A stretch of 7,343 bases of DNA, from the NCBI GenBank assembly GCA_903924445.1, contig CAIYBQ010000178.1:1-7343 (forward strand), in the 5' to 3' direction. Position numbers and translations under genes: made by a program. The notes under the pieces were generated by a model. It did not search any database and was not told where the DNA came from. It was given only the letters and a program-made list of their open reading frames with translations. Each line of letters begins with the position of its first letter. Within the stretch, counting starts at the first letter, position 1. Source of the stretch: an uncultured Armatimonadota bacterium. GTDB lineage: Bacteria > Armatimonadota > Armatimonadia > Armatimonadales > Armatimonadaceae. Shown here one piece after another: positions 1 through 5,284 of this stretch.

Positions 1-929
1 GGACCCTTTGGAACCACGAAGTAGCCGGTCTTGTCTGCAAACTTGTTCTGCTCTGGCTTGACGAGGCCTGGCATAAATGCAAACCAGTTCATCGCCGTCG
101 CGACCTTGCCTTCTTGGAAAGCGGTCAGGCTCTCGGAGAAGTAGAAGGTTTCAGCTCCAGGAGGGCAGAATTTCTTCAGGCCAATCCAGAAGTCGAGCGC
201 CTTGACGGCAGCAGGGCCGTTGTCGGACAGGTTTCCACCAAATGCCCAGAGGATTTGATCGAAGCCCATGGTTGCGCCATCCACTTCCTTGGAGTAGAAG
301 AGGGCGGTTCCGTAGAGGTTTTTGTCAGGGCGTGTGAAGAATTCAGCAATCTTCTGGAAGTCTTCCCATGTCTCAGGGATAGCGAGTTCCTTGCCGTATT
401 TAGCCTTGAAGGCAGCTTTTTCAGCAGCATCTTCAAAGAGGTCTTTACGATAGGAGAAACCGATGCCATCTGCCATACAAGGGACAGCGTAGAGCTTGCC
501 ATCGTATTCGCCGTAGTTCTTGAGTGCGGCTGGTTCGATGTCGGCGACAGGGATTTCGGTTTTGGACCACTCGGTGAGGTCGACATAGTGGCCATTGGTA
601 GCGCCTTTGCCGAGCCACTGTGAGTCGCCTACGACCATGTCAAAGCTGCTGTCCTGACCGGACCATGCAGAGTTGATTTTGGTTTCGAAGTCGGACCAGG
701 GAATCTGTTGGACTTCAACCTCGGTTCCGGTTTCTTTGGTGTAGTCAGCAGCGAGCTTTTGCAGATTGTCTGCTGGCTCCCATTTGGCCCACGCGATGAC
801 GATCTTTTTGCTTCCGCCTGCACCGGCATCGCCGCCCGCAGACTTAGCACCGTTGTTACATCCAGCAAGTAAAAGGCTTGCAGCCACAGGGATTGCGACT
901 ACGTACGACAGCATGTTCCGTCGATTCAT
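1..929 (-). CDS. ABC transporter sugar-binding lipoprotein (solute-binding family 1), 3' part cut by window edge
   Basis: Extracytoplasmic solute receptor that would deliver a sugar or oligosaccharide to an ABC permease. The frame is open from ATG 929 to the left edge (309 residues visible, no stop), so the C-terminus is missing; the family is usually 400-450 residues. Start choice: AAGGAG at 944-939 lies 9 nt before the ATG. The N-terminus is a lipoprotein signal with lipobox LLAGC (lipidated Cys24), followed by a Gly/Ala/Ser linker. Family features seen: IVIAWAKW near residues 43-50, a Trp-rich early lobe (VQQIPWSDFETKI, about 73-85), FDMVVGDSQWLG (96-107), KLYAVPC (145-151), a hinge-type stretch IPETWEDFQKIAEFF (184-198), and FQEGKVATAMNWFAF (271-285), the usual 'F..GkaAm' motif. 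It follows the oxidoreductases on the same strand but is separated from them by a strong terminator, so it probably starts its own transcript with permease genes further left. The substrate cannot be read from sequence. Confidence 0.9.
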   Translation of the reverse strand, partial: MNRRNMLSYVVAIPVAASLLLAGCNNGAKSAGGDAGAGGSKKIVIAWAKWEPADNLQKLAADYTKETGTEVEVQQIPWSDFETKINSAWSGQDSSFDMVVGDSQWLGKGATNGHYVDLTEWSKTEIPVADIEPAALKNYGEYDGKLYAVPCMADGIGFSYRKDLFEDAAEKAAFKAKYGKELAIPETWEDFQKIAEFFTRPDKNLYGTALFYSKEVDGATMGFDQILWAFGGNLSDNGPAAVKALDFWIGLKKFCPPGAETFYFSESLTAFQEGKVATAMNWFAFMPGLVKPEQNKFADKTGYFVVPKG

Positions 930-951
930 GAATACCATCTCCTTCGAAGGG

Positions 952-990
952 ATGACGCATTGTACACAGGACACTTTGATGCATCCACAA
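952..990 (-). promoter_or_regulatory. Possible promoter of the sugar-binding protein gene
   Basis: On the minus strand a TACAAT hexamer (964-959) fits a sigma70-type -10 box, with transcription expected to start near 952 and a leader of about 23 nt that contains the AAGGAG ribosome site. No good -35 exists at 17 bp: TGGATG is at 987-982, and TTGTGG at 990-985 is 20 bp away. The promoter may therefore need an activator. The 8-bp palindrome GATGCATC (978-985) lies in the spacer/-35 area and could be an operator half, but the same octamer recurs in coding DNA here. The preceding terminator (1191-1153) is the main reason to expect a promoter in this gap. Confidence 0.35.
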
Positions 991-1061
991 AATGCGGCTC
1001 TGCGTGAATGTTGGGACTGTTGAGTCATTTGAGCAGACATTTCCAGATGGCTTGTTGTCCG

Positions 1062-1151
1062 GTTTCCCGGAAGGTGCCTTGTTTATACAACCCCGGTTGG
1101 GATTAGATCGTGAGTTTGACCTTGCTGCTCCCGTCGCGTTTCGCTCATCTC
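1062..1151 (-). pseudogene. Decayed 3' end of a Gfo/Idh/MocA oxidoreductase plus its 3' UTR (scar)
   Basis: Read on the minus strand, this short stretch repeats the end of the upstream oxidoreductase gene. It begins directly after that gene's terminator T-tract with codons for E-M-S-E-T (1151-1137; the gene has E-M-S-E-R). It then changes frame and ends K-V-K-L-T-I-stop (stop 1105-1103; the gene ends K-V-T-M-stop). The coding remnant is 49 nt, against 66 nt in the intact gene, so it has lost about 17 nt and is out of frame. Past the stop, 1105-1062 aligns without gaps to 1219-1176, identical at 32 of 44 positions; blocks such as GTTTCCCGG and GGGATTA are exact. The copied terminator hairpin is degraded to TCCGG-GAAA-CCGGA and has no T-tract. 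Not translatable: a remnant of a deleted or replaced paralog. Confidence 0.6.
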
Positions 1152-1152
1152 A

Positions 1153-1191
1153 ATAAAAATAAAAAACACCCCCCAGTTTCCCGGGAGGTGT
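1153..1191 (-). terminator. Intrinsic terminator of the oxidoreductase operon
   Basis: On the minus strand, arm ACACCTCCC (1191-1183), an 8-nt loop and arm GGGGGGTGT (1174-1166) form a 9-bp stem with one T-G wobble, followed at once by TTTTTTATTTTTA (1165-1153). It starts 26 nt after the stop codon of the gene ending at 1217. This is a textbook rho-independent terminator and marks the end of the minus-strand transcript carrying the oxidoreductases. The complementary strand lacks a T-tract after the stem, so it acts in one direction only. Confidence 0.92.
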
Positions 1192-1216
1192 CTCACTTAC
1201 GAAGCCCCAGCAGGGA

Positions 1217-2704
1217 TTACATTGTGACCTTGCGGGTCTTAGGATCAAACGAAATGGCCTTGCCCTTGCGCTCGGACATTTCTGCCAGCGAAATGATGGT
1301 CTGGACCTTGGTTGCGAGGTCGATGTTACAGTTCGTGTTCACATCACCCTTGCGGATACAGTCAAGCCAGTTCTTTTCGTGTGCTGGGATGTTCTCAAAT
1401 GGCGCATACTTCGCGAGTGCTGCATCGTTGGTGTCAACCTTGCCGCCTTCGTAGTCTTCAGCATATGGGCGCTCAATCTTGACTTCGACGCCATTACCAA
1501 AGTAAACCGTTCCCTTGTCACCACGGATCATGTCCTGGAGACCCTGCTCATTGACGGTGGAGCCAACGAAGAGCATCGACCAGCCGCTTGGGAACTCTGC
1601 GAGCACCTGGATGGTGTCGGAGACTTCACGGTCATTGTGCTTGGTGCCAGGTCCGTGAACGGTGTTGGTTCCAAGTGCAGTAACGCGGGTTGGGTACTCA
1701 GGATTACCGGATGCAATCAAGAATGGGTGGAGCTTGTGTGGCATCAGGTCGCCCATGATTCCAGCCGAGTAGTCGTTGTACTTACGGTAGCGGCGGAAGC
1801 GTGCACCGGAGTCGGTACGTGCGAACTGGTCGCCATCCTTTGCAAAGCCTTCGAAGGTCCATGCACGGCGTGGTGCGGATCCAAGCCAGAGGTTCCAGTC
1901 AAAGTTTGCTGGTCCGATGCCTTCATGGATCTCGTAGTTCCACTCGCCCTTAGGGTTGTTACGGCAGTAGGAGCCCTGACCCATCACGAGGGTACCGATA
2001 CGTCCATCCTTGATGGCCTTCGCCGCTGCATGCCAGCGGACATCGGAACAACCCTGCGAACCAACCTGTACAACACGCTTGGTTGCAACAGCGGTGTCAT
2101 GGACCTGGAATGCTTCATCCAAGTAGCGGCTGAGTGGCTTTTCGATGTAAACGTGCTTGCCAGCCTGCATCGCGTGGATAGCGATCTGTGAGTGCCAGTG
2201 CTCAGGCGTGGAGAGCATGATCGCATCGATGTCTTTACGGGCCAAGAGCTTGGTGTAGTCACGGGTCATGAATGGGTTGGCATCGCCACCCTTGTCAGCC
2301 GCCTTCTTGATGATGTCAGCACCACGGACATTGTATGCATCGTAGACATCGCATCCTGCGACAACCTTGGTGTTACGGTTCAGGCCATCGTCAACAAAGC
2401 CACGGAGGTGACCATTGGTGCCCTGTCCACCCAGGCCGACGAAGCCAAGGATGATGCGGTCATTGGCGCCGATCACACGACCGGTTGCCATCACGGTGCC
2501 CTTCGGGAAGATGCCACCCTTCATGTTAGGTGCATCTGCAACCGGGTGTGCAATACCGCTTGTTGTGAGGGTTGCTGGGCCCTTTGCAACTGGGGTTTGT
2601 GCGGTTGCTGGCGCGACTGCGACACCCGTTACAACTGCTCCGGCTGCGCCGGTGGCCACTTTAAGAAAATCACGACGGGATGCGCCGTTGGTTCCACTTT
2701 CCAT
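1217..2704 (-). CDS. Tat-exported Gfo/Idh/MocA family oxidoreductase (EKP motif intact)
   Basis: Predicted NAD(P)-dependent sugar or polyol dehydrogenase, 495 residues. The N-terminus has a near-ideal twin-arginine signal, SRRDFLK (residues 9-15), followed by an Ala/Val-rich hydrophobic stretch and APATAQ (about 31-36), so the folded, cofactor-loaded enzyme is probably exported. Rossmann domain: GFVGLGGQG (87-95), GCDVYD (117-122), STPEHWHSQIAIHAMQAGKHVYIEKPLS (165-192) with the catalytic-type EKP at 188-190. Second domain: WLGSAPRRAW (273-282), AGIMGDLMPHKLHPF (314-328, the D/H-containing active-site segment of the family) and NWLDCIRKG (445-453). This layout is shared by many Tat oxidoreductases of Planctomycetota, Verrucomicrobiota and Armatimonadota and resembles GH109-type proteins, so a glycosidase-like redox mechanism is an alternative. 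Start: ATG 2704 with AGGA 6 nt upstream. It lies 179 bp after another family member, with a repeat and a gene remnant between them, and ends in a strong terminator. A weak promoter (TTCGGA, 17 bp, TATACA at 2725-2720) may add transcription. Confidence 0.93.
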   Translation of the reverse strand: MESGTNGASRRDFLKVATGAAGAVVTGVAVAPATAQTPVAKGPATLTTSGIAHPVADAPNMKGGIFPKGTVMATGRVIGANDRIILGFVGLGGQGTNGHLRGFVDDGLNRNTKVVAGCDVYDAYNVRGADIIKKAADKGGDANPFMTRDYTKLLARKDIDAIMLSTPEHWHSQIAIHAMQAGKHVYIEKPLSRYLDEAFQVHDTAVATKRVVQVGSQGCSDVRWHAAAKAIKDGRIGTLVMGQGSYCRNNPKGEWNYEIHEGIGPANFDWNLWLGSAPRRAWTFEGFAKDGDQFARTDSGARFRRYRKYNDYSAGIMGDLMPHKLHPFLIASGNPEYPTRVTALGTNTVHGPGTKHNDREVSDTIQVLAEFPSGWSMLFVGSTVNEQGLQDMIRGDKGTVYFGNGVEVKIERPYAEDYEGGKVDTNDAALAKYAPFENIPAHEKNWLDCIRKGDVNTNCNIDLATKVQTIISLAEMSERKGKAISFDPKTRKVTM

Positions 2705-2728
2705 AATTATTCCTATTCCTGTATAAAT

Positions 2729-2752
2729 GAGCTCCGGGTTTGTCCGAAGCCC
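2729..2752 (-). repeat. 3' UTR hairpin, copy B (downstream of the gene remnant)
   Basis: Minus-strand arms GGGCTTCGG (2752-2744) and CCGGAGCTC (2737-2729) pair over 9 bp with two G-U wobbles around a 6-nt loop. It belongs to a longer repeat: 2731-2762 is identical, base for base, to 2841-2872, exactly 110 bp away. The pairing is complete only in minus-strand RNA (the wobbles become mismatches on the plus strand), which fits a structure in the operon mRNA. No T-tract follows, so it is not a normal terminator; an mRNA stabiliser or processing site is possible. It ends 24 nt before the start codon of the next gene. Confidence 0.7.
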
Positions 2753-2773
2753 AAATCCAACCCAACCGGCTCG

Positions 2774-2837
2774 TTAGACGGTGAGGTCTTTCTTTTTTGA
2801 TGCTGAACGGAAATCCATTCAGCACCGTTTCCGCGAG
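2774..2837 (-). pseudogene. Frameshifted last 21 codons of an 'EAP'-type Gfo/Idh/MocA paralog (scar)
   Basis: On the minus strand 2837-2790 encodes LAETVLNG, four unlike residues, then I-K-K-E. One extra A (2789) shifts the frame, and D-L-T-V-stop follows (2788-2774). This matches the end of the gene just upstream (residues 442-461: ANEAVLNG ... IT-KEDLTI). Allowing the single-base shift, 11 of 20 residues agree, and the nucleotide differences include synonymous and conservative ones, as between paralogs that once diverged under selection. The shift sits in an A-rich run (AAAAAAGAAAG), a typical slippage site. Homology starts abruptly, 1-2 nt after the first 3' hairpin (ends 2839), and continues past the stop into the second hairpin copy. 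No start codon or ribosome site serves it; it is a relic, not a gene. Confidence 0.75.
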
Positions 2838-2838
2838 T

Positions 2839-2862
2839 GGGCTCCGGGTTTGTCCGAAGCCC
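2839..2862 (-). repeat. 3' UTR hairpin, copy A (directly after the 'EAP' oxidoreductase gene)
   Basis: Minus-strand arms GGGCTTCGG (2862-2854) and CCGGAGCCC (2847-2839) form a 9-bp stem with one U-G wobble and a 6-nt loop. It lies 21 nt after the stop codon at 2886-2884. The region 2841-2872 is identical to 2731-2762, and weaker similarity continues into the coding ends on both sides. As with copy B there is no T-tract, so simple rho-independent termination is unlikely and the downstream oxidoreductase can still be read from the same transcript. Confidence 0.75.
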
Positions 2863-2883
2863 AAATCCAACCTAACCAAACAA

Positions 2884-4269
2884 CTAGATTGTGAGGTCTT
2901 CCTTCGTGATATTGACACGTCCGCCGTTCAACACCGCTTCGTTTGCACGAATCGCAACGACCGTCGCACGGTAGCCGACCATCGCATCAGATTCCGTTTG
3001 CTTGCCCGCACGGACGCCATCGAGGAAGGCATCACAAGCGTAATACACTGGTGTCTTCTTCGGATCGACATTACGGTTCTTACCTGGCTCAAGACCACGC
3101 TTCAGGAGCTTGGATGCATCCGCAACCAGCGCAATACCCGTGTCATCACCAACCGCCTCACGGTACGCATAGACTTCCCAACCAAGCGCGGTTGCATCCG
3201 CTTCCTTGATCATCCATGCACGGGTGTTCTTGTCAATCGGATCCTTCAGCATAATCGCTGCATCCGAGCCCTGGAACTGCTCGTAGTTACCTGCGAATGA
3301 GTTCGAAAGGGTGGCATCAAAGACCATCCGGACACCGTTCGCAAACTCAAGCACAGCTGTGACCGAGTCTGCAACCTCACGGCCATCCTTCCAGTTCGTC
3401 AGCGAACCAAAGCCAGTGACAGCAATCGGGTCACTCTTGACAAACCACGCTGCTGTGTCCAGCGGATGGATACCAATCTCACCGACGAGGCCAAGGCTGA
3501 CCGACTTGCTGAGACGCCAGTTGAGTGCTGCTTCACGTGCACCGTTTGGAGCGGTCTTGCGCCAGGATGTCTTCTTGTTCCACTGTGACTTACAGGTGGT
3601 GAGGTTTGGTCCGAGAACACCGGTTGTCACAAACTTCCATACGTGATGGTGCTGTGGGTTGGTGCGCTCCTGCAAACCCGTGTGGAAGACAACGCCCTTT
3701 TCTGCAGCCTTCTTGGCAGCCAGCGCGATTGCACGTGCATCCTCGATGGTGTTCGCAATAGGCGCTTCGCAGAAAACGTGCTTGCCAGCTTCGAGCGCGG
3801 CAACCACGATCTCACGGTGAAGGTGTGTTGGGGTGGCTACGAAGATTGTCTTTACGGATGCATCCGCAATCGCAGCCTTGTAATCCGTTCCCGTGGCAGC
3901 CTTTGGAGCAATCTCACCAGCGCGGCGGTGGCTTGGCTCGTAGATATCAATGATGTGCTTGATGTCCGCATTGCCAAGGTAATCCAGTGCCTTGAGGACT
4001 TCACGGCCCTGCTCACCAAGCCCGATAACAGCACAGCTGACAGTAGGCTTTGGAGGATCGGCTGGATATGCTGGCGGCGCCGTTGGTGCAGGCGTTGCTG
4101 CCTTAGCCGCAGGCTTTTGTACCGGCTTTGCAGCTGGCTTTTTACCCTGCTCAAGGGATTCAGGAATCAATTCGACGGCATTGGCCGCGGATGCTCCACC
4201 CACAAGCAGACCCAGTGCCAACGCGCCACCAAACATCTCGCGACGGCTTACATTTGACTCTTCACTCAT
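2884..4269 (-). CDS. Tat-exported Gfo/Idh/MocA family oxidoreductase, 'EAP' subgroup
   Basis: Predicted NAD(P)-binding oxidoreductase, 461 residues from ATG 4269. I chose this start because it puts the twin-arginine motif SRREMF at residues 8-13; the frame also allows ATG 4281 and GTG 4290, with equally weak ribosome sites. After the Tat signal (GGALALGLLVGGASAANA) comes a Lys/Ala/Pro-rich linker, about residues 42-74, likely disordered. Rossmann domain: CAVIGLGEQG (79-88), then ATPTHLHREIVVAALEAGKHVFCEAP (145-170). The family's EKP reads EAP here (168-170), so the usual catalytic-site lysine is alanine. The second domain keeps NWRLSKSVSLGLVGEIGIHPLD (250-271, with His268 and Asp271), DGREVADSV (295-303) and WMIKEADATALGWEVYAYR (352-370). 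From memory of the family, the EAP plus KEADA..GWEVYA combination marks a known subgroup rather than a random mutation. It starts 48 nt after the ThuA-like gene, so the two are probably co-transcribed. Confidence 0.92.
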   Translation of the reverse strand: MSEESNVSRREMFGGALALGLLVGGASAANAVELIPESLEQGKKPAAKPVQKPAAKAATPAPTAPPAYPADPPKPTVSCAVIGLGEQGREVLKALDYLGNADIKHIIDIYEPSHRRAGEIAPKAATGTDYKAAIADASVKTIFVATPTHLHREIVVAALEAGKHVFCEAPIANTIEDARAIALAAKKAAEKGVVFHTGLQERTNPQHHHVWKFVTTGVLGPNLTTCKSQWNKKTSWRKTAPNGAREAALNWRLSKSVSLGLVGEIGIHPLDTAAWFVKSDPIAVTGFGSLTNWKDGREVADSVTAVLEFANGVRMVFDATLSNSFAGNYEQFQGSDAAIMLKDPIDKNTRAWMIKEADATALGWEVYAYREAVGDDTGIALVADASKLLKRGLEPGKNRNVDPKKTPVYYACDAFLDGVRAGKQTESDAMVGYRATVVAIRANEAVLNGGRVNITKEDLTI

Positions 4270-4289
4270 TACAATATCCATCCCATCCA

Positions 4290-4305
4290 CCGGTTTGAAT
4301 ACCGG
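4290..4305 (-). repeat. Small inverted repeat between the ThuA-like and oxidoreductase genes
   Basis: CCGGT and ACCGG arms (5 bp) flank a 6-nt loop in the 48-bp gap. The stem would form 20 nt before the chosen ATG 4269 and overlaps the alternative GTG 4290. No T-tract follows. It could modulate translation of the downstream gene, but a stem this short could also arise by chance. Confidence 0.3.
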
Positions 4306-4317
4306 GAACTACCAAAA

Positions 4318-5079
4318 CTACTTTGCCTTGGGAAGCTCACTGCTACCCTTTGCCAACCCTAGACTCCACAAAATCCCACCCAGGACATGCTCCTGGTACC
4401 AAGGCTTCTCCCAGACATCCACGCGGTGCCCGAGCTCCGTGTAGAACATCTTCCCCTTGCCGTAGGACTTGCACCACGCGATACCGAAGTGGCCAGCTTC
4501 CTTTGTATTCGGATGCTTATCCAAGTCGAGCAGCAAATGGATCTTGTTCTTGTCGTAGCGGTCAAAGAGATAAATCTCATCGAAAACCTTGATCGTCTTG
4601 TCGATATGCTTTGTCGCTGGATGCTTGTCATCCTGGACGATGCACTCCACTTCTACCTGCGGGCCGTGGGTCTTAAACTCACCACCCACCATCTCTAAAT
4701 ACGGAACAAAGTCGTGAAACGTGTCAGATGCCGCATGGGCTCCGGCAAAGCCCTTGCCAGAACGTATCCACGCGAGGAAGCCTTCCTTATCAGGCAGCGG
4801 CAGGGAACCCGTCGTGGATGCGAAGAAAACACCATCGTACTTCTTGAGCGCTTCGACGGTCATCTTTTCCGCCATCTCAGCATCCGTGCGGACGTAGTCC
4901 ACCTCGAACTTGCCAGACTTCTTGCCGAGCTCCGCGATAACACGCTCAGCAACCGGAATCGAATCCGCATGGCGGAATCCTTTGGTCACGGTAACGACCA
5001 GTAATTTCTTCGGTCCTGAAGCAACGGCAGAGCTCATTGTGATGAGTAATGCGACGGCACCCGCGATCAGCTTGTTCAT
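4318..5079 (-). CDS. Secreted ThuA-like (trehalose-utilisation) domain protein
   Basis: 253-residue protein made almost entirely of a ThuA-like domain (class I glutamine-amidotransferase-like fold) after a Sec signal peptide (residues 1-20; MNKLIAGAVALLI then AVA-SG as a likely cleavage site). Landmarks: LLVVTVTKGFRHADSIP (26-42), YDGVFFASTTGSLPL (81-95), GFAGAHAASDTFHDFVPYLEMVGGEF (110-135, the conserved G.H...D and GG.F.THG region, THG at 137-139), HPATKHI, then near the C-terminus FGIAWCKSYGKGKMFYTELGHR and HVLGGILWSL. In rhizobia ThuA and ThuB (a Gfo/Idh/MocA dehydrogenase) act together on 3-keto disaccharides; many exported ThuA-domain proteins in other phyla remain uncharacterised. Start: ATG 5079 with AGGGGGG at 5092-5086, 6 nt upstream. 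First gene of the minus-strand operon, driven by the promoter at 5150-5121. There is no nucleophile-elbow cysteine in the visible motifs, as is usual for ThuA proteins. Confidence 0.93.
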   Translation of the reverse strand: MNKLIAGAVALLITMSSAVASGPKKLLVVTVTKGFRHADSIPVAERVIAELGKKSGKFEVDYVRTDAEMAEKMTVEALKKYDGVFFASTTGSLPLPDKEGFLAWIRSGKGFAGAHAASDTFHDFVPYLEMVGGEFKTHGPQVEVECIVQDDKHPATKHIDKTIKVFDEIYLFDRYDKNKIHLLLDLDKHPNTKEAGHFGIAWCKSYGKGKMFYTELGHRVDVWEKPWYQEHVLGGILWSLGLAKGSSELPKAK

Positions 5080-5120
5080 GGTTTTCCCCCCTGCGTCATT
5101 GCACAGTTACACCAACACAA

Positions 5121-5150
5121 AGTATAGCCCTGTGATGTTTCACAGGGCAA
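5121..5150 (-). promoter_or_regulatory. Promoter of the ThuA-oxidoreductase operon with a built-in palindromic operator
   Basis: Minus-strand TTGCCC (5150-5145) and TATACT (5126-5121) are spaced 18 bp and match sigma70-type -35 and -10 boxes; the start would be near 5114, giving a leader of about 35 nt with the AGGGGGG ribosome site. The spacer between the boxes is almost wholly a perfect inverted repeat: GCCCTGTG (5148-5141 on the minus strand), 6 nt, CACAGGGC (5134-5127). A dimeric regulator bound there would block RNA polymerase, so repression by a sugar-responsive factor is the simplest reading. The inner TGTGA/TCACA half-sites resemble CRP sites, but the spacing is 4 and not 6. Confidence 0.65.
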
Positions 5151-5179
5151 ACGGCCATAGGGTAATTTCGGCGACAAAA

Positions 5180-5207
5180 CCGGTCAACTCAAGGACATTT
5201 CCGGTCA
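5180..5207. promoter_or_regulatory. Pair of CCGGTCA direct repeats, two helical turns apart
   Basis: CCGGTCA occurs at 5180-5186 and 5201-5207, a 21-bp period, which places both copies on the same face of the helix. They lie in the divergent gap, about 30-57 bp upstream of the -35 box of the ThuA-side promoter and about 80-105 bp before the plus-strand lipoprotein start. That position suits an activator of either direction. The site is inferred only from repetition and spacing. Confidence 0.4.
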
Positions 5208-5246
5208 TCCTGACTATTAATGTTACCTCTTACAACAGCATACCCG

Positions 5247-5276
5247 TTGGGAGAGAGTGTGGAGGTAGGCTACACT
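5247..5276 (+). promoter_or_regulatory. Possible promoter of the diverged lipoprotein gene, perhaps leaderless
   Basis: TTGGGA (5247-5252) and TACACT (5271-5276) are 18 bp apart. A start 7-9 bp after the -10 box would fall at or just before ATG 5285, giving a leaderless or nearly leaderless mRNA. This fits the poor ribosome site: the only purine-rich match, GGAGGT (5261-5266), is 18 nt before the ATG, too far for normal use. If the in-frame TTG at 5279 were the start, GGAGGT would be 12 nt away. Confidence 0.3.
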
Positions 5277-5284
5277 CGTTGCCG

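Noticed and set aside
1379..2191. Long plus-strand open frame of 270 codons opposite the EKP oxidoreductase
   Set aside because: Antisense to a gene with a full set of family motifs; its translation is rich in Cys/Trp/Val without domain pattern, signal or ribosome site. The plus-strand frames at 2192-2800, 2797-3300 and 3643-4257 were rejected for the same reason.
2774..2818. Tiny minus-strand frame ATG-GAT-TTC...GTC-TAA as a leader peptide
   Set aside because: No ribosome site, and its codons are explained by the out-of-frame reading of the paralog remnant.
2799..2826. Inverted repeat (TGCTGAA/TTCAGCA) next to a T-rich run, as a terminator
   Set aside because: On the operon strand the stem is followed by A residues, and on the plus strand the T-run precedes the stem, so neither orientation makes a rho-independent terminator. 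The stem lies inside the gene remnant.
4270..4290. Earlier starts (ATG 4281, GTG 4290) for the EAP oxidoreductase
   Set aside because: They only add residues before the twin-arginine motif and have no better ribosome site; ATG 4269 gives the usual short n-region. Not fully excluded.
5127..5148. CRP binding site
   Set aside because: TGTGA and TCACA are present but 4 bp apart instead of the 6 bp in CRP sites; kept only as an unidentified palindromic operator.
4910..5284. Upstream extension of the diverged lipoprotein frame
   Set aside because: The first 125 codons run antisense to the ThuA-like gene and through the divergent promoter region; the lipoprotein signal begins exactly at ATG 5285.
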